From positions 1-64,000 of the forward strand of contig CANRKB010000007.1 in assembly GCA_947631115.1 (NCBI GenBank): a stretch of DNA of 64,000 bases, written 5' to 3'. Below the pieces are notes generated by a model. It was given only the letters and a program-made list of their open reading frames with translations. It was not told the origin of the DNA and did no database searches. The position numbers and the translations under genes are program-made. The DNA comes from an uncultured Clostridia bacterium. Lineage in GTDB: Bacteria > Bacillota > Clostridia > Oscillospirales > Ruminococcaceae. Positions 14,975 to 22,979 of the stretch are shown one piece after another; the stretch's first letter is position 1; each line of letters starts with the position of its first letter.

Positions 14975-17767
14975 ATGCTTGAGATAAAGAATATTACAAA
15001 GGATTATGTTACGTCAAGCGAAACCGTACACGCTCTGAGAGATGTGTCCATAAGCTTCCGCGAGAGCGAGCTTGTGGCGGTTTTGGGTCATTCGGGCTGC
15101 GGAAAGACTACGCTTTTAAACATAATCGGCGGTCTCGATCAGTATACCTCCGGCAACCTTATAATAAACGGGAAGTCGACAAAGCAGTTTAAGTCCAGAG
15201 ATTGGGACACTTACAGAAACCATTCCGTGGGCTTTATTTTCCAAAGCTATAACCTTATTCCTCATCAGACCGTTCTTTCAAACGTCGAGCTTGCGCTGAC
15301 GCTTTCGGGAGTATCAAAGCGCGAACGCAGAGAACGCGCGGCGCTTGCGCTGCAAAAGGTAGGACTCGGCGACCAGATGAACAAGCGCCCGAACCAGATG
15401 TCGGGCGGTCAGATGCAAAGAGTTGCCATAGCCAGAGCGCTCGTAAACGACCCTGATATTCTGCTTGCAGACGAGCCGACAGGCGCGCTCGACAGCGAAA
15501 CTTCCGTTCAGATAATGGATCTGATAAAGGAGATAGCCAAAGACCGCCTTGTTATCATGGTAACGCACAATCCTGAGCTTGCCGAGCAGTATGCGACAAG
15601 AATAGTCCGCCTTGTAGACGGTCAGATAAAGAGCGACAGCGATCCTTTTGACGCTTCAAAGGACGAAGCCAAGCCCGAAAAAACCGCCGAACCCAAGACC
15701 AAGAAAACCAAGATGTCTTTTTTTACGGCTCTTGCGCTTTCAAGAAACAACCTGCTCACGAAAAAAGGCAGAACGTTTCTTACGGCTTTTGCGGGAAGTA
15801 TAGGCATAATCGGAATTGCGCTCATTCTCTCGCTTTCAAACGGCGTACAGCAGTATATAGACAGCGTCGAGCGGTCTACGCTCTCGGCTTATCCCGTTTC
15901 CATACAGCAGGAAACCATAGATTATACCAGCATGATGTCGGCTATGATGGGAATACGCGATGAAGAAGAAGCCGAGCGCGACCCTGACCGCGTTTATACA
16001 AACAACATCTCGACCGAAATGATGAAGACAATGCTTTCGGAGATAACCACAAACAACCTCGCGGAGTTTAAGGAGTATATCGAAAGCAACCCCGACAACA
16101 TCTTAGACAGCGTTTCGGAGATAAAGTACAGCTATTCTCCCAGCCTTTATATCTACGGAAAAGACCTCAATGACGAGATATTCAGAGTAAATCCCTCGAC
16201 CGTTATGCAGTCTATGTTCGGCGACGGAATGGCTTCCAGCGTGGAGCAGATGACAGGCACATACAGCTCTATTTTCGGAAGCGCGAGCGGCGGAAGTATG
16301 TACGACGTATGGGAAGAACTTATGAGCGCGGACGCCGTAAAAGACCAGTACGAGGTTCTTTCGGGCAGGCTCCCCGAAAGCTATAACGAGGTCGTTTTGA
16401 TGGTAAACGAGCATAACGAGCTTTCGGATATAACGCTCTACGCGCTCGGACTGCGCGACCAGAAAGAGCTTGGGGATATGATGTCCGCAATTATGAGCGG
16501 CGAAACATTTGAAATTGACACGGGCGACCTTTCATTCACATATGACGAGCTTATGAAGCTTTCGTTCAGACTTCTTGTTCCGAGTGATTTCTATCAGAAG
16601 AACGAAGACGGCGGTTATGACGACATGACCAAAGACAAGGAGTTTATGCAAAAAGCCTTTGATAACGCTCCCGAAATAAGCATAGTCGGCATTGTCCGTC
16701 CGAACAACGACAGCCTTATAAATTCCGCGAACAGCGGCGGCATAGGCTATACTCACGCGCTTACGGAATTTATGATAGAGCGCGCGAACAACAGCGATCT
16801 TGTAAAACTCCAGCAGGAAAACCCCGATGTCGATATTTTCACGGGCATTGAATTTCCGAAGAAAGACGAAGAACCCGAAGAGCCTATGACCCAGGAAGAG
16901 GCCATGCAGGAGATTATGGGAATGTTAACTCCCGAACAGAACGCGCAGCTTTCCCAGACGCTTATCGCTTCGCTTACCCCCGAACAGCAGGCTCAGCTTA
17001 TGCAGCTTCCCCCCGAACAGCAGCAGGGCGCGCTGTTTACAATGGTTGAACAGACAAAGATAACCCAGGCTTTTATGTCGGTACTTACTTCCGAGCAGCT
17101 TCAGACGCTCATGCAGCTTACGCAGAAGCCCGAAACGACTGAAGCTACTTATGACGGAAACCTTGAGCTTCTGGGAGTTGCCGATCTTTTAAAGCCCTCT
17201 GCAATAAGCATCTATGCAAAGGATTTTGACGGCAAGGAAAAGATAACTCAGTTTATAACCGATTATAATAACAAAAAAATTCAAGAGGACAAACAGGAAG
17301 ACGCGATAAACTATACCGACTATGTGGGAATGATGATCTCGTCTGTATCGGACATTATAGATTCCATTTCGTATATTCTTATAGCGTTTGTCGCTATCTC
17401 GCTTGTTGTTTCCTCGATAATGATAGGAATTATAACCTACATTTCCGTTCTTGAAAGAACGAAAGAAATCGGTATTCTCCGTGCAATGGGCGCATCGAAG
17501 AGAGACGTTTCAAACGTATTCAACGCCGAAACGCTTATTATAGGATTTGCGGCGGGTGCGATAGGAATAATAGTAACGCTTCTGCTGAATATCCCGATAA
17601 ATATAATTATCGAATATCTCACGGATATTGAGAATATGTCGAAGCTCCCGTGGCAGGGCGGAGTTATACTTGTTTTGATAAGTATGTTCTTAACGCTTAT
17701 CGCAGGACTTTTCCCCGCGAGCATTGCCGCGAAGAAAGACCCTGTAGAAGCGCTAAGAACGGAGTGA
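14975..17767 (+). CDS. MacB-like ABC transporter, ATPase and FtsX permease fused
   Basis: A 930-residue fusion. Residues 1-220 are an ATPase: GHSGCGKTT (Walker A), SGGQMQRVAIARAL (signature) and LLADEPTGALDS (Walker B). A linker leads to a first helix near 275 (GSIGIIGIALILSLSNGV), then a large extracellular domain of about 480 residues, then three helices at the C-terminus (ISYILIAFVAISLVVSSIMI and two more) with the FtsX-type RTKEIGILRAMGASKRDV. Such pumps usually move peptides or lipids or act mechanically on the envelope rather than import. A Gln-rich stretch (TPEQQAQLMQLPPEQQQG) sits in the external domain. No MFP partner is adjacent, as expected in Gram-positives. Confidence 0.9.
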   Translation: MLEIKNITKDYVTSSETVHALRDVSISFRESELVAVLGHSGCGKTTLLNIIGGLDQYTSGNLIINGKSTKQFKSRDWDTYRNHSVGFIFQSYNLIPHQTVLSNVELALTLSGVSKRERRERAALALQKVGLGDQMNKRPNQMSGGQMQRVAIARALVNDPDILLADEPTGALDSETSVQIMDLIKEIAKDRLVIMVTHNPELAEQYATRIVRLVDGQIKSDSDPFDASKDEAKPEKTAEPKTKKTKMSFFTALALSRNNLLTKKGRTFLTAFAGSIGIIGIALILSLSNGVQQYIDSVERSTLSAYPVSIQQETIDYTSMMSAMMGIRDEEEAERDPDRVYTNNISTEMMKTMLSEITTNNLAEFKEYIESNPDNILDSVSEIKYSYSPSLYIYGKDLNDEIFRVNPSTVMQSMFGDGMASSVEQMTGTYSSIFGSASGGSMYDVWEELMSADAVKDQYEVLSGRLPESYNEVVLMVNEHNELSDITLYALGLRDQKELGDMMSAIMSGETFEIDTGDLSFTYDELMKLSFRLLVPSDFYQKNEDGGYDDMTKDKEFMQKAFDNAPEISIVGIVRPNNDSLINSANSGGIGYTHALTEFMIERANNSDLVKLQQENPDVDIFTGIEFPKKDEEPEEPMTQEEAMQEIMGMLTPEQNAQLSQTLIASLTPEQQAQLMQLPPEQQQGALFTMVEQTKITQAFMSVLTSEQLQTLMQLTQKPETTEATYDGNLELLGVADLLKPSAISIYAKDFDGKEKITQFITDYNNKKIQEDKQEDAINYTDYVGMMISSVSDIIDSISYILIAFVAISLVVSSIMIGIITYISVLERTKEIGILRAMGASKRDVSNVFNAETLIIGFAAGAIGIIVTLLLNIPINIIIEYLTDIENMSKLPWQGGVILVLISMFLTLIAGLFPASIAAKKDPVEALRTE

Positions 17768-17772
17768 CTCCG

Positions 17773-18034
17773 TCAGTATACAGGGTACAGGGTACAGTAT
17801 TCAGTTAAGGAATCCGCCTTGCGGCGGATAAGATTAGATTGTTATCGGACTGAAACGTTTTGGAGCGTTATCTGTAGTCAGTTGACAATCATAATATTAA
17901 GCAAATTGAACAAGAGTAAAGAGCGTAAACCTATCGCAGGCTTACGCTCTTTAAATTATAGAACAATCTAAATAACGTCCGCCGCAAGGCGGACACATTC
18001 TACTGCATACTTTACACTGTAAACTGTATACTGG
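17773..18034. repeat. Long inverted repeat element, copy 1
   Basis: Two imperfect arms of about 70 bp face each other. Each has CAGTNNA heptamers (CAGTATACAGGGTACAG), a hairpin TCCGCCTTGCGGCGGA and then TAGATTGTT. Between them lies ATCGGACTGAAACGTTTTGG and a second hairpin AAAGAGCGTAA/TTACGCTCTTT. It begins six bases after the ABC fusion gene and fills this gap of about 330 bases. A second copy follows the ung gene. Confidence 0.8.
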
Positions 18035-18094
18035 CATATAAAACAAACAACGCCACCTAACGATACCCCTCTGATTTACCGTCAACCCAAAGGG

Positions 18095-18436
18095 TTAAAA
18101 GTTCCTGCCATTCCATCCCCAGTTTTCCGTGGGTGAATATTTTACATAGACCTTGTCTGCGGGAACGCCGAGGGTGTTTCCGAGGATATTGCAGACCTCG
18201 CCCGTAAACTTGTCGTAAGCGGAGCTTGAAGCGTTTCCGTAAAGGCTGACCTCTACAAACGCTATCTTCGGGCTTTTCTCGCCCTTGAAATAAAGCGGAA
18301 CGTTCTCTTCAAACCCGACCATAAGCCAGCTCTCGCTCTTTCCGAGAATCGACGCAGCTTTTCCGAAAGCGGTTTTTATTTCGTCCTGCTCTTCTCTTGT
18401 AATTTCTCCCGAGAATTTTGTGTTAATAAACGGCAT
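18095..18436 (-). CDS. MIF-like tautomerase family protein
   Basis: A 113-residue protein with the macrophage-migration-inhibitory-factor fold rather than the 60-70-residue 4-OT form. Proline follows the initiator Met (MPF), as required for the catalytic N-terminal Pro of tautomerases, and the C-terminus reads NWGWNGRNF, matching the WGWN-x-F end of MIF proteins. It should form a trimer and tautomerise phenylpyruvate-like enols, but physiological role in bacteria is unclear. GGAGGT precedes the start on the minus strand. It is divergent from the flavin reductase gene, 120 bases apart. Confidence 0.85.
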   Translation of the reverse strand: MPFINTKFSGEITREEQDEIKTAFGKAASILGKSESWLMVGFEENVPLYFKGEKSPKIAFVEVSLYGNASSSAYDKFTGEVCNILGNTLGVPADKVYVKYSPTENWGWNGRNF

Positions 18437-18556
18437 AATAATTACCTCCTGAATTTTTCTTTATTGTATCATATTTTCGGCAAATAATCAAGAACTTATT
18501 GAAAAAAATCCCGTGATGTGTTATACTGTTATCAGACTTAAATAAGAGGTGATTCT

Positions 18557-19171
18557 ATGAGCAAAACAACTTGGAAAGGCGGAACGCTTTTAGCGCCCGT
18601 GCCTGTAGTTTTGGTGTCATGCGGGACGGTCGAAAAGCCCGCCGCGCTTACTGTAGCATGGACGGGAACAATAAGCTCCGACCCGCCGAGGCTTTATGTT
18701 TCAATAAGACCCGAGCGCAACTCCTATGAAATTATCAAAAATTCGGGGGAGTTCTGCGTAAATATGATGCCGTCCGAAACCGTCAGGAAACTCGACTATT
18801 GCGGCATTAAATCGGGAAAGAACGAGGACAAGCTCGTAAAGCAGAAGCTGACCGCATTGCCATGTTCAAAAATTTCCGCTCCGCAAATTGCACAAAGTAA
18901 AATTTCTCTCGAATGTAAAGTTGTCGACATTATCCCCCAGGGTTCGCACGATATGTTTATTGCGGATATTGCGGCGGTGAATGTAGACGACAGTATTCTT
19001 TCCGAGGACGGGAAACTGAAAATAGAACAAGCGGGACTTATCGCCTACGCCCACGGATCATATTTCACGCTCGGCAGGAAAATCGGCTCGTTCGGATTTT
19101 CATGTAAAAAGAAGCGCACGAAAAACGTTTCGGTTAAAGATCCGAAAACGCGCAAAAAGCTGAAGAAATAG
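18557..19171 (+). CDS. Flavin reductase family protein
   Basis: A 204-residue FMN-binding split-barrel protein. The N-terminal half follows the flavin-reductase (DIM6/NTAB) pattern: LLAPVPVVLVSCG, ALTVAWTGTISSDPPRLYVSIRPERNSYEII and GEFCVNMM, which contact FMN. The C-terminus is strongly basic (KKKRTKNVSVKDPKTRKKLKK). Such proteins reduce flavin or accept electrons in anaerobes. AAGAGGTG precedes the start. It lies just upstream of ung, 26 bases from its start, with no terminator between, so the two may be co-transcribed. Confidence 0.85.
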   Translation: MSKTTWKGGTLLAPVPVVLVSCGTVEKPAALTVAWTGTISSDPPRLYVSIRPERNSYEIIKNSGEFCVNMMPSETVRKLDYCGIKSGKNEDKLVKQKLTALPCSKISAPQIAQSKISLECKVVDIIPQGSHDMFIADIAAVNVDDSILSEDGKLKIEQAGLIAYAHGSYFTLGRKIGSFGFSCKKKRTKNVSVKDPKTRKKLKK

Positions 19172-19197
19172 CAGATGTTTAATTGCAAGGAGAAGAA

Positions 19198-19863
19198 ATG
19201 GTAAATATAGGGAACGAATGGGACGCGCTTCTTGCGGACGAGTTCAAAAAGGACTATTATTTAAAGCTGAGGCAGTTCCTTATTTCGGAGTATAATTCCC
19301 GGCGCATTTTCCCGCCGATGAACGATATTTTCAACGCCCTGCGCTATACGTCTTACAGCGATGTAAAGGCGGTAATTATCGGACAGGACCCTTATCATGA
19401 GATAGGTCAGGCTCACGGATTGTGTTTTTCGGTAAAAGAGGGAGTAGAGCCGCCGCCATCGCTTGTGAACATCTTTAAGGAAATTCATGACGAGCTTGGC
19501 ATTGAGCCGCCTAAAAGCGGAGAACTTACGAAGTGGGCGAAAAGCGGAGTGCTGCTCTTAAACGCAACTCTCACTGTACGCGAGGGGCAGGCTAATTCCC
19601 ATAAGGGCAAGGGCTGGGAGATACTGACCGACCGAGTTATAGAGCTGCTTAATGAGCGGGAACAACCGATAGTGTTCTTGCTTTGGGGAAGAAACGCCCG
19701 CGACAAGGCGCGACTTATCACAAACCGCCGTCATCTCATTCTGCAATGCGCCCACCCAAGCCCGCTTTCCGCATACAACGGCTTTTTCGGCTGCGGACAC
19801 TTTAAGAGGGCGAATGAGTTTTTAAAGGAAAACGGTATTGAGCCTATCGACTGGACGCTGTAG
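19198..19863 (+). CDS. ung: Uracil-DNA glycosylase
   Basis: A 221-residue family-1 uracil-DNA glycosylase, which excises uracil from DNA in base-excision repair. It has the water-activating loop GQDPYHEIGQAHGLCFSV (catalytic Asp of GQDPYH) and the DNA-intercalating HPSPLSAYNGFFGCGHF loop with the second catalytic His. Length is typical. I chose the ATG at 19198 with AAGGAG upstream over the TTG at 19183. The gene is followed at once by a long inverted repeat that likely ends its transcript. Confidence 0.95.
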   Translation: MVNIGNEWDALLADEFKKDYYLKLRQFLISEYNSRRIFPPMNDIFNALRYTSYSDVKAVIIGQDPYHEIGQAHGLCFSVKEGVEPPPSLVNIFKEIHDELGIEPPKSGELTKWAKSGVLLLNATLTVREGQANSHKGKGWEILTDRVIELLNEREQPIVFLLWGRNARDKARLITNRRHLILQCAHPSPLSAYNGFFGCGHFKRANEFLKENGIEPIDWTL

Positions 19864-20060
19864 GCAGTTGACAGTTTACAGTGGACAGTATTCAGTTATG
19901 GTGTCCGCTTCGCGGACAATATTAGATTGTTATCGGACTTAAACGTTTTGGAGCGCTACCGTAAAAGTTATGCTCGTGTGCTGTTTAGCTAAAAACAATC
20001 CAAATCTTATCCGCCGCAAGGCGGATACCTTTTACTGCATACTGTAAACTGTCAATTGCC
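19864..20060. repeat. Long inverted repeat element, copy 2
   Basis: It begins at the first bases after the ung stop. Left arm GGCAGTTGACAGTTTACAG and right arm read in reverse GGCAATTGACAGTTTACAG continue through CAGTNNA heptamers, a TCCGC/GCGGA hairpin and TAGATTGTT or GGATTGTT. The centre, ATCGGACTTAAACGTTTTGG, matches the copy at 17773-18034. Arms are about 68 bp and imperfect, so they are old or diverging. Confidence 0.8.
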
Positions 20061-20290
20061 AACAGGGGTTCGGGGGCGGCAGCCCCCCGCACTCTCCCCC
20101 TTCCCCTTCGGGGAAGGGGGTAGGGGGTTAGGGCGAGCAAACGTTATTTAGAAAAATATCGTTTGAAAAGAACCCCCAATGCATACTGTATACTTTACAC
20201 TGTCAACTGCCAACAGGGCGAGTAAACGTTATTTAGAAAAACACCTTTTCGGAAGTAAGAGGTTAGAGGTAAGATTTTAAATTAAAACGT
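20061..20290 (+). repeat. GC-hairpin module and AAACGTTATT tail with heptamers
   Basis: The gap continues with GGGGGCGGCAGCCCCCCGC, CCCCCTTCCCCTTCGGGGAA closing as GGGGG, and a tail GGCGAGCAAACGTTATTTAG-type block that ends in CGTTTGAAAAGAAC. The same module recurs at 24650-24770 and, in reverse, inside 21099-21302 and 34148-34395. CAGTNNA and AGAGGTAAGA heptamers follow. From 20291 to 20393 I see only A/T-rich sequence. Confidence 0.75.
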
Positions 20291-20393
20291 TATCTGTTGA
20301 ATTTATTTTTTATCATCGGTAATACTATTTTATGTAATTTGACAGTTATTCAGGTCTTATTTTGTCACTAATTGCCAAAAATTACATCGGCTC

Positions 20394-20422
20394 TTGCATT
20401 TTAATTGGAAAAGGTGTATAAT
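20394..20422 (+). promoter_or_regulatory. Promoter of the acidic small protein gene
   Basis: TTGCAT 20394-20399, 17-base spacer, TATAAT 20417-20422. Confidence 0.7.
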
Positions 20423-20463
20423 AAAGTAAGATTGAATTTTGAATAGCTCATAGGAGGTTTAAT

Positions 20464-20706
20464 ATGAAAGCATTCGGCATTTTTATGATAGGATTTCTTG
20501 CGGCTGCGGGAGGCGTTGCTGCGGCGACTTATCTCGCAAAGAAGAAGCTTGAAAAGGAAAATGAGGACGATTATTTCGACGCTTGGGACGACGAGGACGA
20601 CGAGGACTGGGATTTTGATTTTGACGACGACAGTTCTGTCGGAAACGAAGAAGCGGTTGAAAGCGCGGACGACATTTTCGGAGAAGACTCCGAGGATAAA
20701 GAATAA
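20464..20706 (+). CDS. Small membrane-anchored acidic protein
   Basis: An 80-residue protein with one N-terminal helix (about residues 3-24, small and Gly/Ala-rich), a short basic stop AKKKLEK, then an extremely acidic tail (WDDEDDEDWDFDFDDD and more). The basic residues after the helix suggest the acidic tail is cytoplasmic. It resembles YtxH-like small proteins only in plan. TAGGAGG precedes the ATG. It lies directly before the SCIFF precursor, separated by a strong terminator, so it is probably not part of that pathway. Confidence 0.65.
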   Translation: MKAFGIFMIGFLAAAGGVAAATYLAKKKLEKENEDDYFDAWDDEDDEDWDFDFDDDSSVGNEEAVESADDIFGEDSEDKE

Positions 20707-20738
20707 GATCCCTGCTTATTAAAGAGAGCTTTTGTTGC

Positions 20739-20787
20739 GGCGTTTTGCGCTCAGTGTGACTGTTTGCGCAAAGCGCCTGTTTTTTTG
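20739..20787 (+). terminator. Terminator between the acidic protein and the SCIFF precursor
   Basis: GGCGTTTTGCGC and GCGCAAAGCGCC arms (two G-U-type pairs) followed by a run of eight T. Confidence 0.85.
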
Positions 20788-20797
20788 TGAAAACCCC

Positions 20798-20826
20798 TTG
20801 AAAAAATCAATGGGTTATGTTATAAT
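20798..20826 (+). promoter_or_regulatory. Promoter of the SCIFF precursor gene
   Basis: TTGAAA 20798-20803, 17-base spacer, TATAAT 20821-20826. Confidence 0.8.
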
Positions 20827-20863
20827 AATTTGTAGTGATTTTATAAAGAAAGAGGTGTTCCTT

Positions 20864-21010
20864 TTGAAGCATATTGTAACGGTAAATAAAGCGGATCTTA
20901 AAAAGAGCGCGGAAAAGGGCGGCTGCGGAAAGTGCCAGTCTTCTTGCCAGTCTGCCTGCAAGACATCCTGCACAGTTGCAAACCAGAAGTGCGCGTCTGT
21001 TGACAGGTAA
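20864..21010 (+). CDS. scfA: SCIFF ranthipeptide precursor (six Cys in forty-five)
   Basis: A 48-residue RiPP precursor starting at TTG 20864 with AGAGGTG upstream; the longer track ORF is wrong. Leader KHIVTVNKADLKKSAEKG is followed by a core with six cysteines at 21, 24, 28, 32, 36 and 43 (GCGKCQSSCQSACKTSC then TVANQKC), the hallmark of SCIFF peptides. In the studied Clostridium thermocellum CteA a Cys32-to-Thr37 thioether is installed; both residues fall at exactly 32 and 37 here. The partner radical SAM enzyme is next downstream but separated by a terminator-like hairpin and a repeat. Family roles are debated; quorum-type signalling has been proposed. Confidence 0.93.
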   Translation: MKHIVTVNKADLKKSAEKGGCGKCQSSCQSACKTSCTVANQKCASVDR

Positions 21011-21022
21011 AACTTAGCGAAC

Positions 21023-21058
21023 AGAAAGCGCAGGTCAAGGCTTGCGCTTTTTGTTTTT
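21023..21058 (+). terminator. Terminator or attenuator after the SCIFF precursor
   Basis: AAAGCGCA and TGCGCTTT arms followed by TTGTTTTT. It would let the short precursor transcript exceed that of the maturase. Confidence 0.75.
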
Positions 21059-21098
21059 GCAAAAAAATGATAATAAAATAGACGCTCTTTAAAGCCTT

Positions 21099-21302
21099 AG
21101 TCTGTATAAAAACCTATTTGTTGTTCTTTTCAAACGTAATTTTTCAGAATAACGTTTACTCGCCCCATCCCCCTGCCCCCTTCCCCGAAGGGGAAGGGGG
21201 AGAATGCGGGGACTCCGTCCCCGCAACCCCTGTTGGCAATATACGCATTGTCTGCCATTGGTGAATTATGATACAACGTTGATTAGGCTTTATATACAGA
21301 CT
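21099..21302. repeat. Element with matching ends, copy C, between scfA and scfB
   Basis: Ends are AGTCTGTATAAAAACC (21099) and GGCTTTATATACAGACT (ending 21302), the same terminal sequence as copies A, B and D. The interior differs from A and D: it carries the reversed AAACGT block, the CCCCTTCCCC hairpin module and TGCGGGGA-CTCCG-TCCCCGCA. It occupies most of the 334-base gap between the SCIFF precursor and its maturase. Confidence 0.8.
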
Positions 21303-21344
21303 GAACAGACCGTTGATGAGGTCTGTAGTTATATGGAGATTAAG

Positions 21345-22706
21345 ATGATACATAAATTTAAACAGTTAGGACACAATATAGTACTCGATGTAAATTCAAA
21401 CGCAGTCCACGTTATGGACGACTGCGCGTTTGATATGATAGACCTGCTTGAAGTTCCTCTGCCCGAAAAAATGCCCGAGGAATTTGTCGGAAAACTTTCT
21501 GAATATCCCGAGGAGACCGTCAGGGAAACCTATGCGGAGCTTTTGGAGCTTGTAAAACAAGGCACGCTCTTTTCTCTCGACACCTACGAGCGTTTTTCCG
21601 ACACATCCGTAAAAAGCCCGATAAAGTCAATGTGTCTGAATGTCGCGCACGACTGCAACTTAAGATGCGAATACTGCTTTGCGAAAAAGGGAGATTTCGG
21701 CGGGAAGCGCGAAATAATGTCCCCCGAAATAGGAAAAAAGGCAATTGATTTTCTTATTGCAAATTCGGGAAACCGCGAAAATCTCGAAATGGACTTTTTC
21801 GGCGGCGAGCCGCTTATGGCTTGGGAAACGGTGACTTCAACCATCGAATACGCGCGTTCTCTCGAAAAGCGGCACGGTAAAAATTTCAGGTTTACAATTA
21901 CGACAAACGGAGTGCTTCTTGACGATGAGAAGATAGATTACATAAACCGTGAGATGTCGAACGTTGTGTTGTCGCTTGACGGAAGACGCGAGGTGACGGA
22001 CAGGATACGCACTTCTCTGAACGGAAAAAGCGTTTTCGACCTTATTGTTCCGAAGTTCCAAAAGCTTGTGGAAAAGCGCCCCAAGGGCAAGGACTATTAT
22101 GTCCGCGCTACGTTTACAAAATACAACCTCGATTTTGCGAATGATGTTCTTGCGCTCAGAGATCTTGGCTTTGACCAGCTTTCCGCCGAGCCGGTGGCTA
22201 CCGACCCGAAAATGGACTATGCAATAACTGAAAACGATCTGCCGACGGTGTTCGCCGAATACGACAGGCTTTGCGGAATAATGGCGAAACGCACCGAAAA
22301 CAAGTTCAATTTCTTCCACTTTATGATAGACCTCGACCAAGGACCTTGCGCGATAAAAAGGCTGAGAGGGTGCGGGTGCGGAAACGACTATGTCTCGGTA
22401 ACGCCGAACGGCGATATTTACCCGTGTCATCAGTTTGTGGGCATTGACGAATGGAAAATGGGCAGCGTCCTTGACGGAACTTTTAGCGACGACATAAAGA
22501 GCTATTTTGCCAAGACTCACATCTACAGCAAGAAAGGCTGCCGCGACTGCTGGGCGAAGTTTTATTGCTCGGGCGGCTGCAACGCAAACAGTTTTCTTTA
22601 CGAGGGCGACTGCCGCGCGCCGTACAAACTCGCCTGCGAAATGCAGAAAAAGCGCCTCGAATGTGCGATAGGGCTGGAAGTTGAAAAGGCGCTGTCTGAC
22701 AGTTGA
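21345..22706 (+). CDS. scfB: SCIFF maturase, radical SAM/SPASM thioether synthase
   Basis: A 453-residue radical SAM enzyme. I start at the ATG at 21345 (MIHKFKQLGHNIVLDVNSNA, the family's usual start, with GGAG upstream); the longer track ORF reads into the repeat. An N-terminal leader-binding region precedes CNLRCEYC, which binds the SAM cluster, then FFGGEPL. The C-terminal SPASM region has CGCGNDY, PCHQF, CRDCWAKFYCSGGCN and a final Cys pair for two auxiliary 4Fe-4S clusters. It should link core cysteines of the SCIFF peptide to the beta or gamma carbon of other residues. No peptidase or exporter gene follows directly. Confidence 0.95.
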   Translation: MIHKFKQLGHNIVLDVNSNAVHVMDDCAFDMIDLLEVPLPEKMPEEFVGKLSEYPEETVRETYAELLELVKQGTLFSLDTYERFSDTSVKSPIKSMCLNVAHDCNLRCEYCFAKKGDFGGKREIMSPEIGKKAIDFLIANSGNRENLEMDFFGGEPLMAWETVTSTIEYARSLEKRHGKNFRFTITTNGVLLDDEKIDYINREMSNVVLSLDGRREVTDRIRTSLNGKSVFDLIVPKFQKLVEKRPKGKDYYVRATFTKYNLDFANDVLALRDLGFDQLSAEPVATDPKMDYAITENDLPTVFAEYDRLCGIMAKRTENKFNFFHFMIDLDQGPCAIKRLRGCGCGNDYVSVTPNGDIYPCHQFVGIDEWKMGSVLDGTFSDDIKSYFAKTHIYSKKGCRDCWAKFYCSGGCNANSFLYEGDCRAPYKLACEMQKKRLECAIGLEVEKALSDS

Positions 22707-22812
22707 CAGTATATAATGTACAGTATTCAGTAATAGGTCGTCCACGCATTATGCTCTTCGGGCAAAACGCTACGGCGTATTTGATTTAGATTGTTTTCAA
22801 ACTAAAACGTTT
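22703..22812 (+). repeat. Partial long-inverted-repeat arm after scfB
   Basis: CAGTTGACAGTATATAATG and CAGTATTCAGT heptamers, then TTTAGATTGTTTTCAAACT and AAAACGTTTTGAAACTG, match the left arm and centre of the elements at 17773 and 19864; the right arm is missing. The rest of this 273-base gap to 22979 is A/T-rich and likely holds the HtrA promoter. Confidence 0.65.
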
Positions 22813-22979
22813 TGAAACTGTCGGAAAAAATTTTTCCTTGCCCCGTAATTTCCCCCTATTTTAATTATTTCTTCAATTTTATGTCACATAAAAATCACAT
22901 TGACGGATTATAATCAAATCAGAAACCGAGATATACAAAGTTCATTCCCTTAAATGGGATTTTAGAAAGGATCTTAGAC

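Noticed and set aside
21837-22745. 302-residue minus-strand ORF
   Set aside because: Antisense to the SCIFF maturase, whose cluster motifs are clear.
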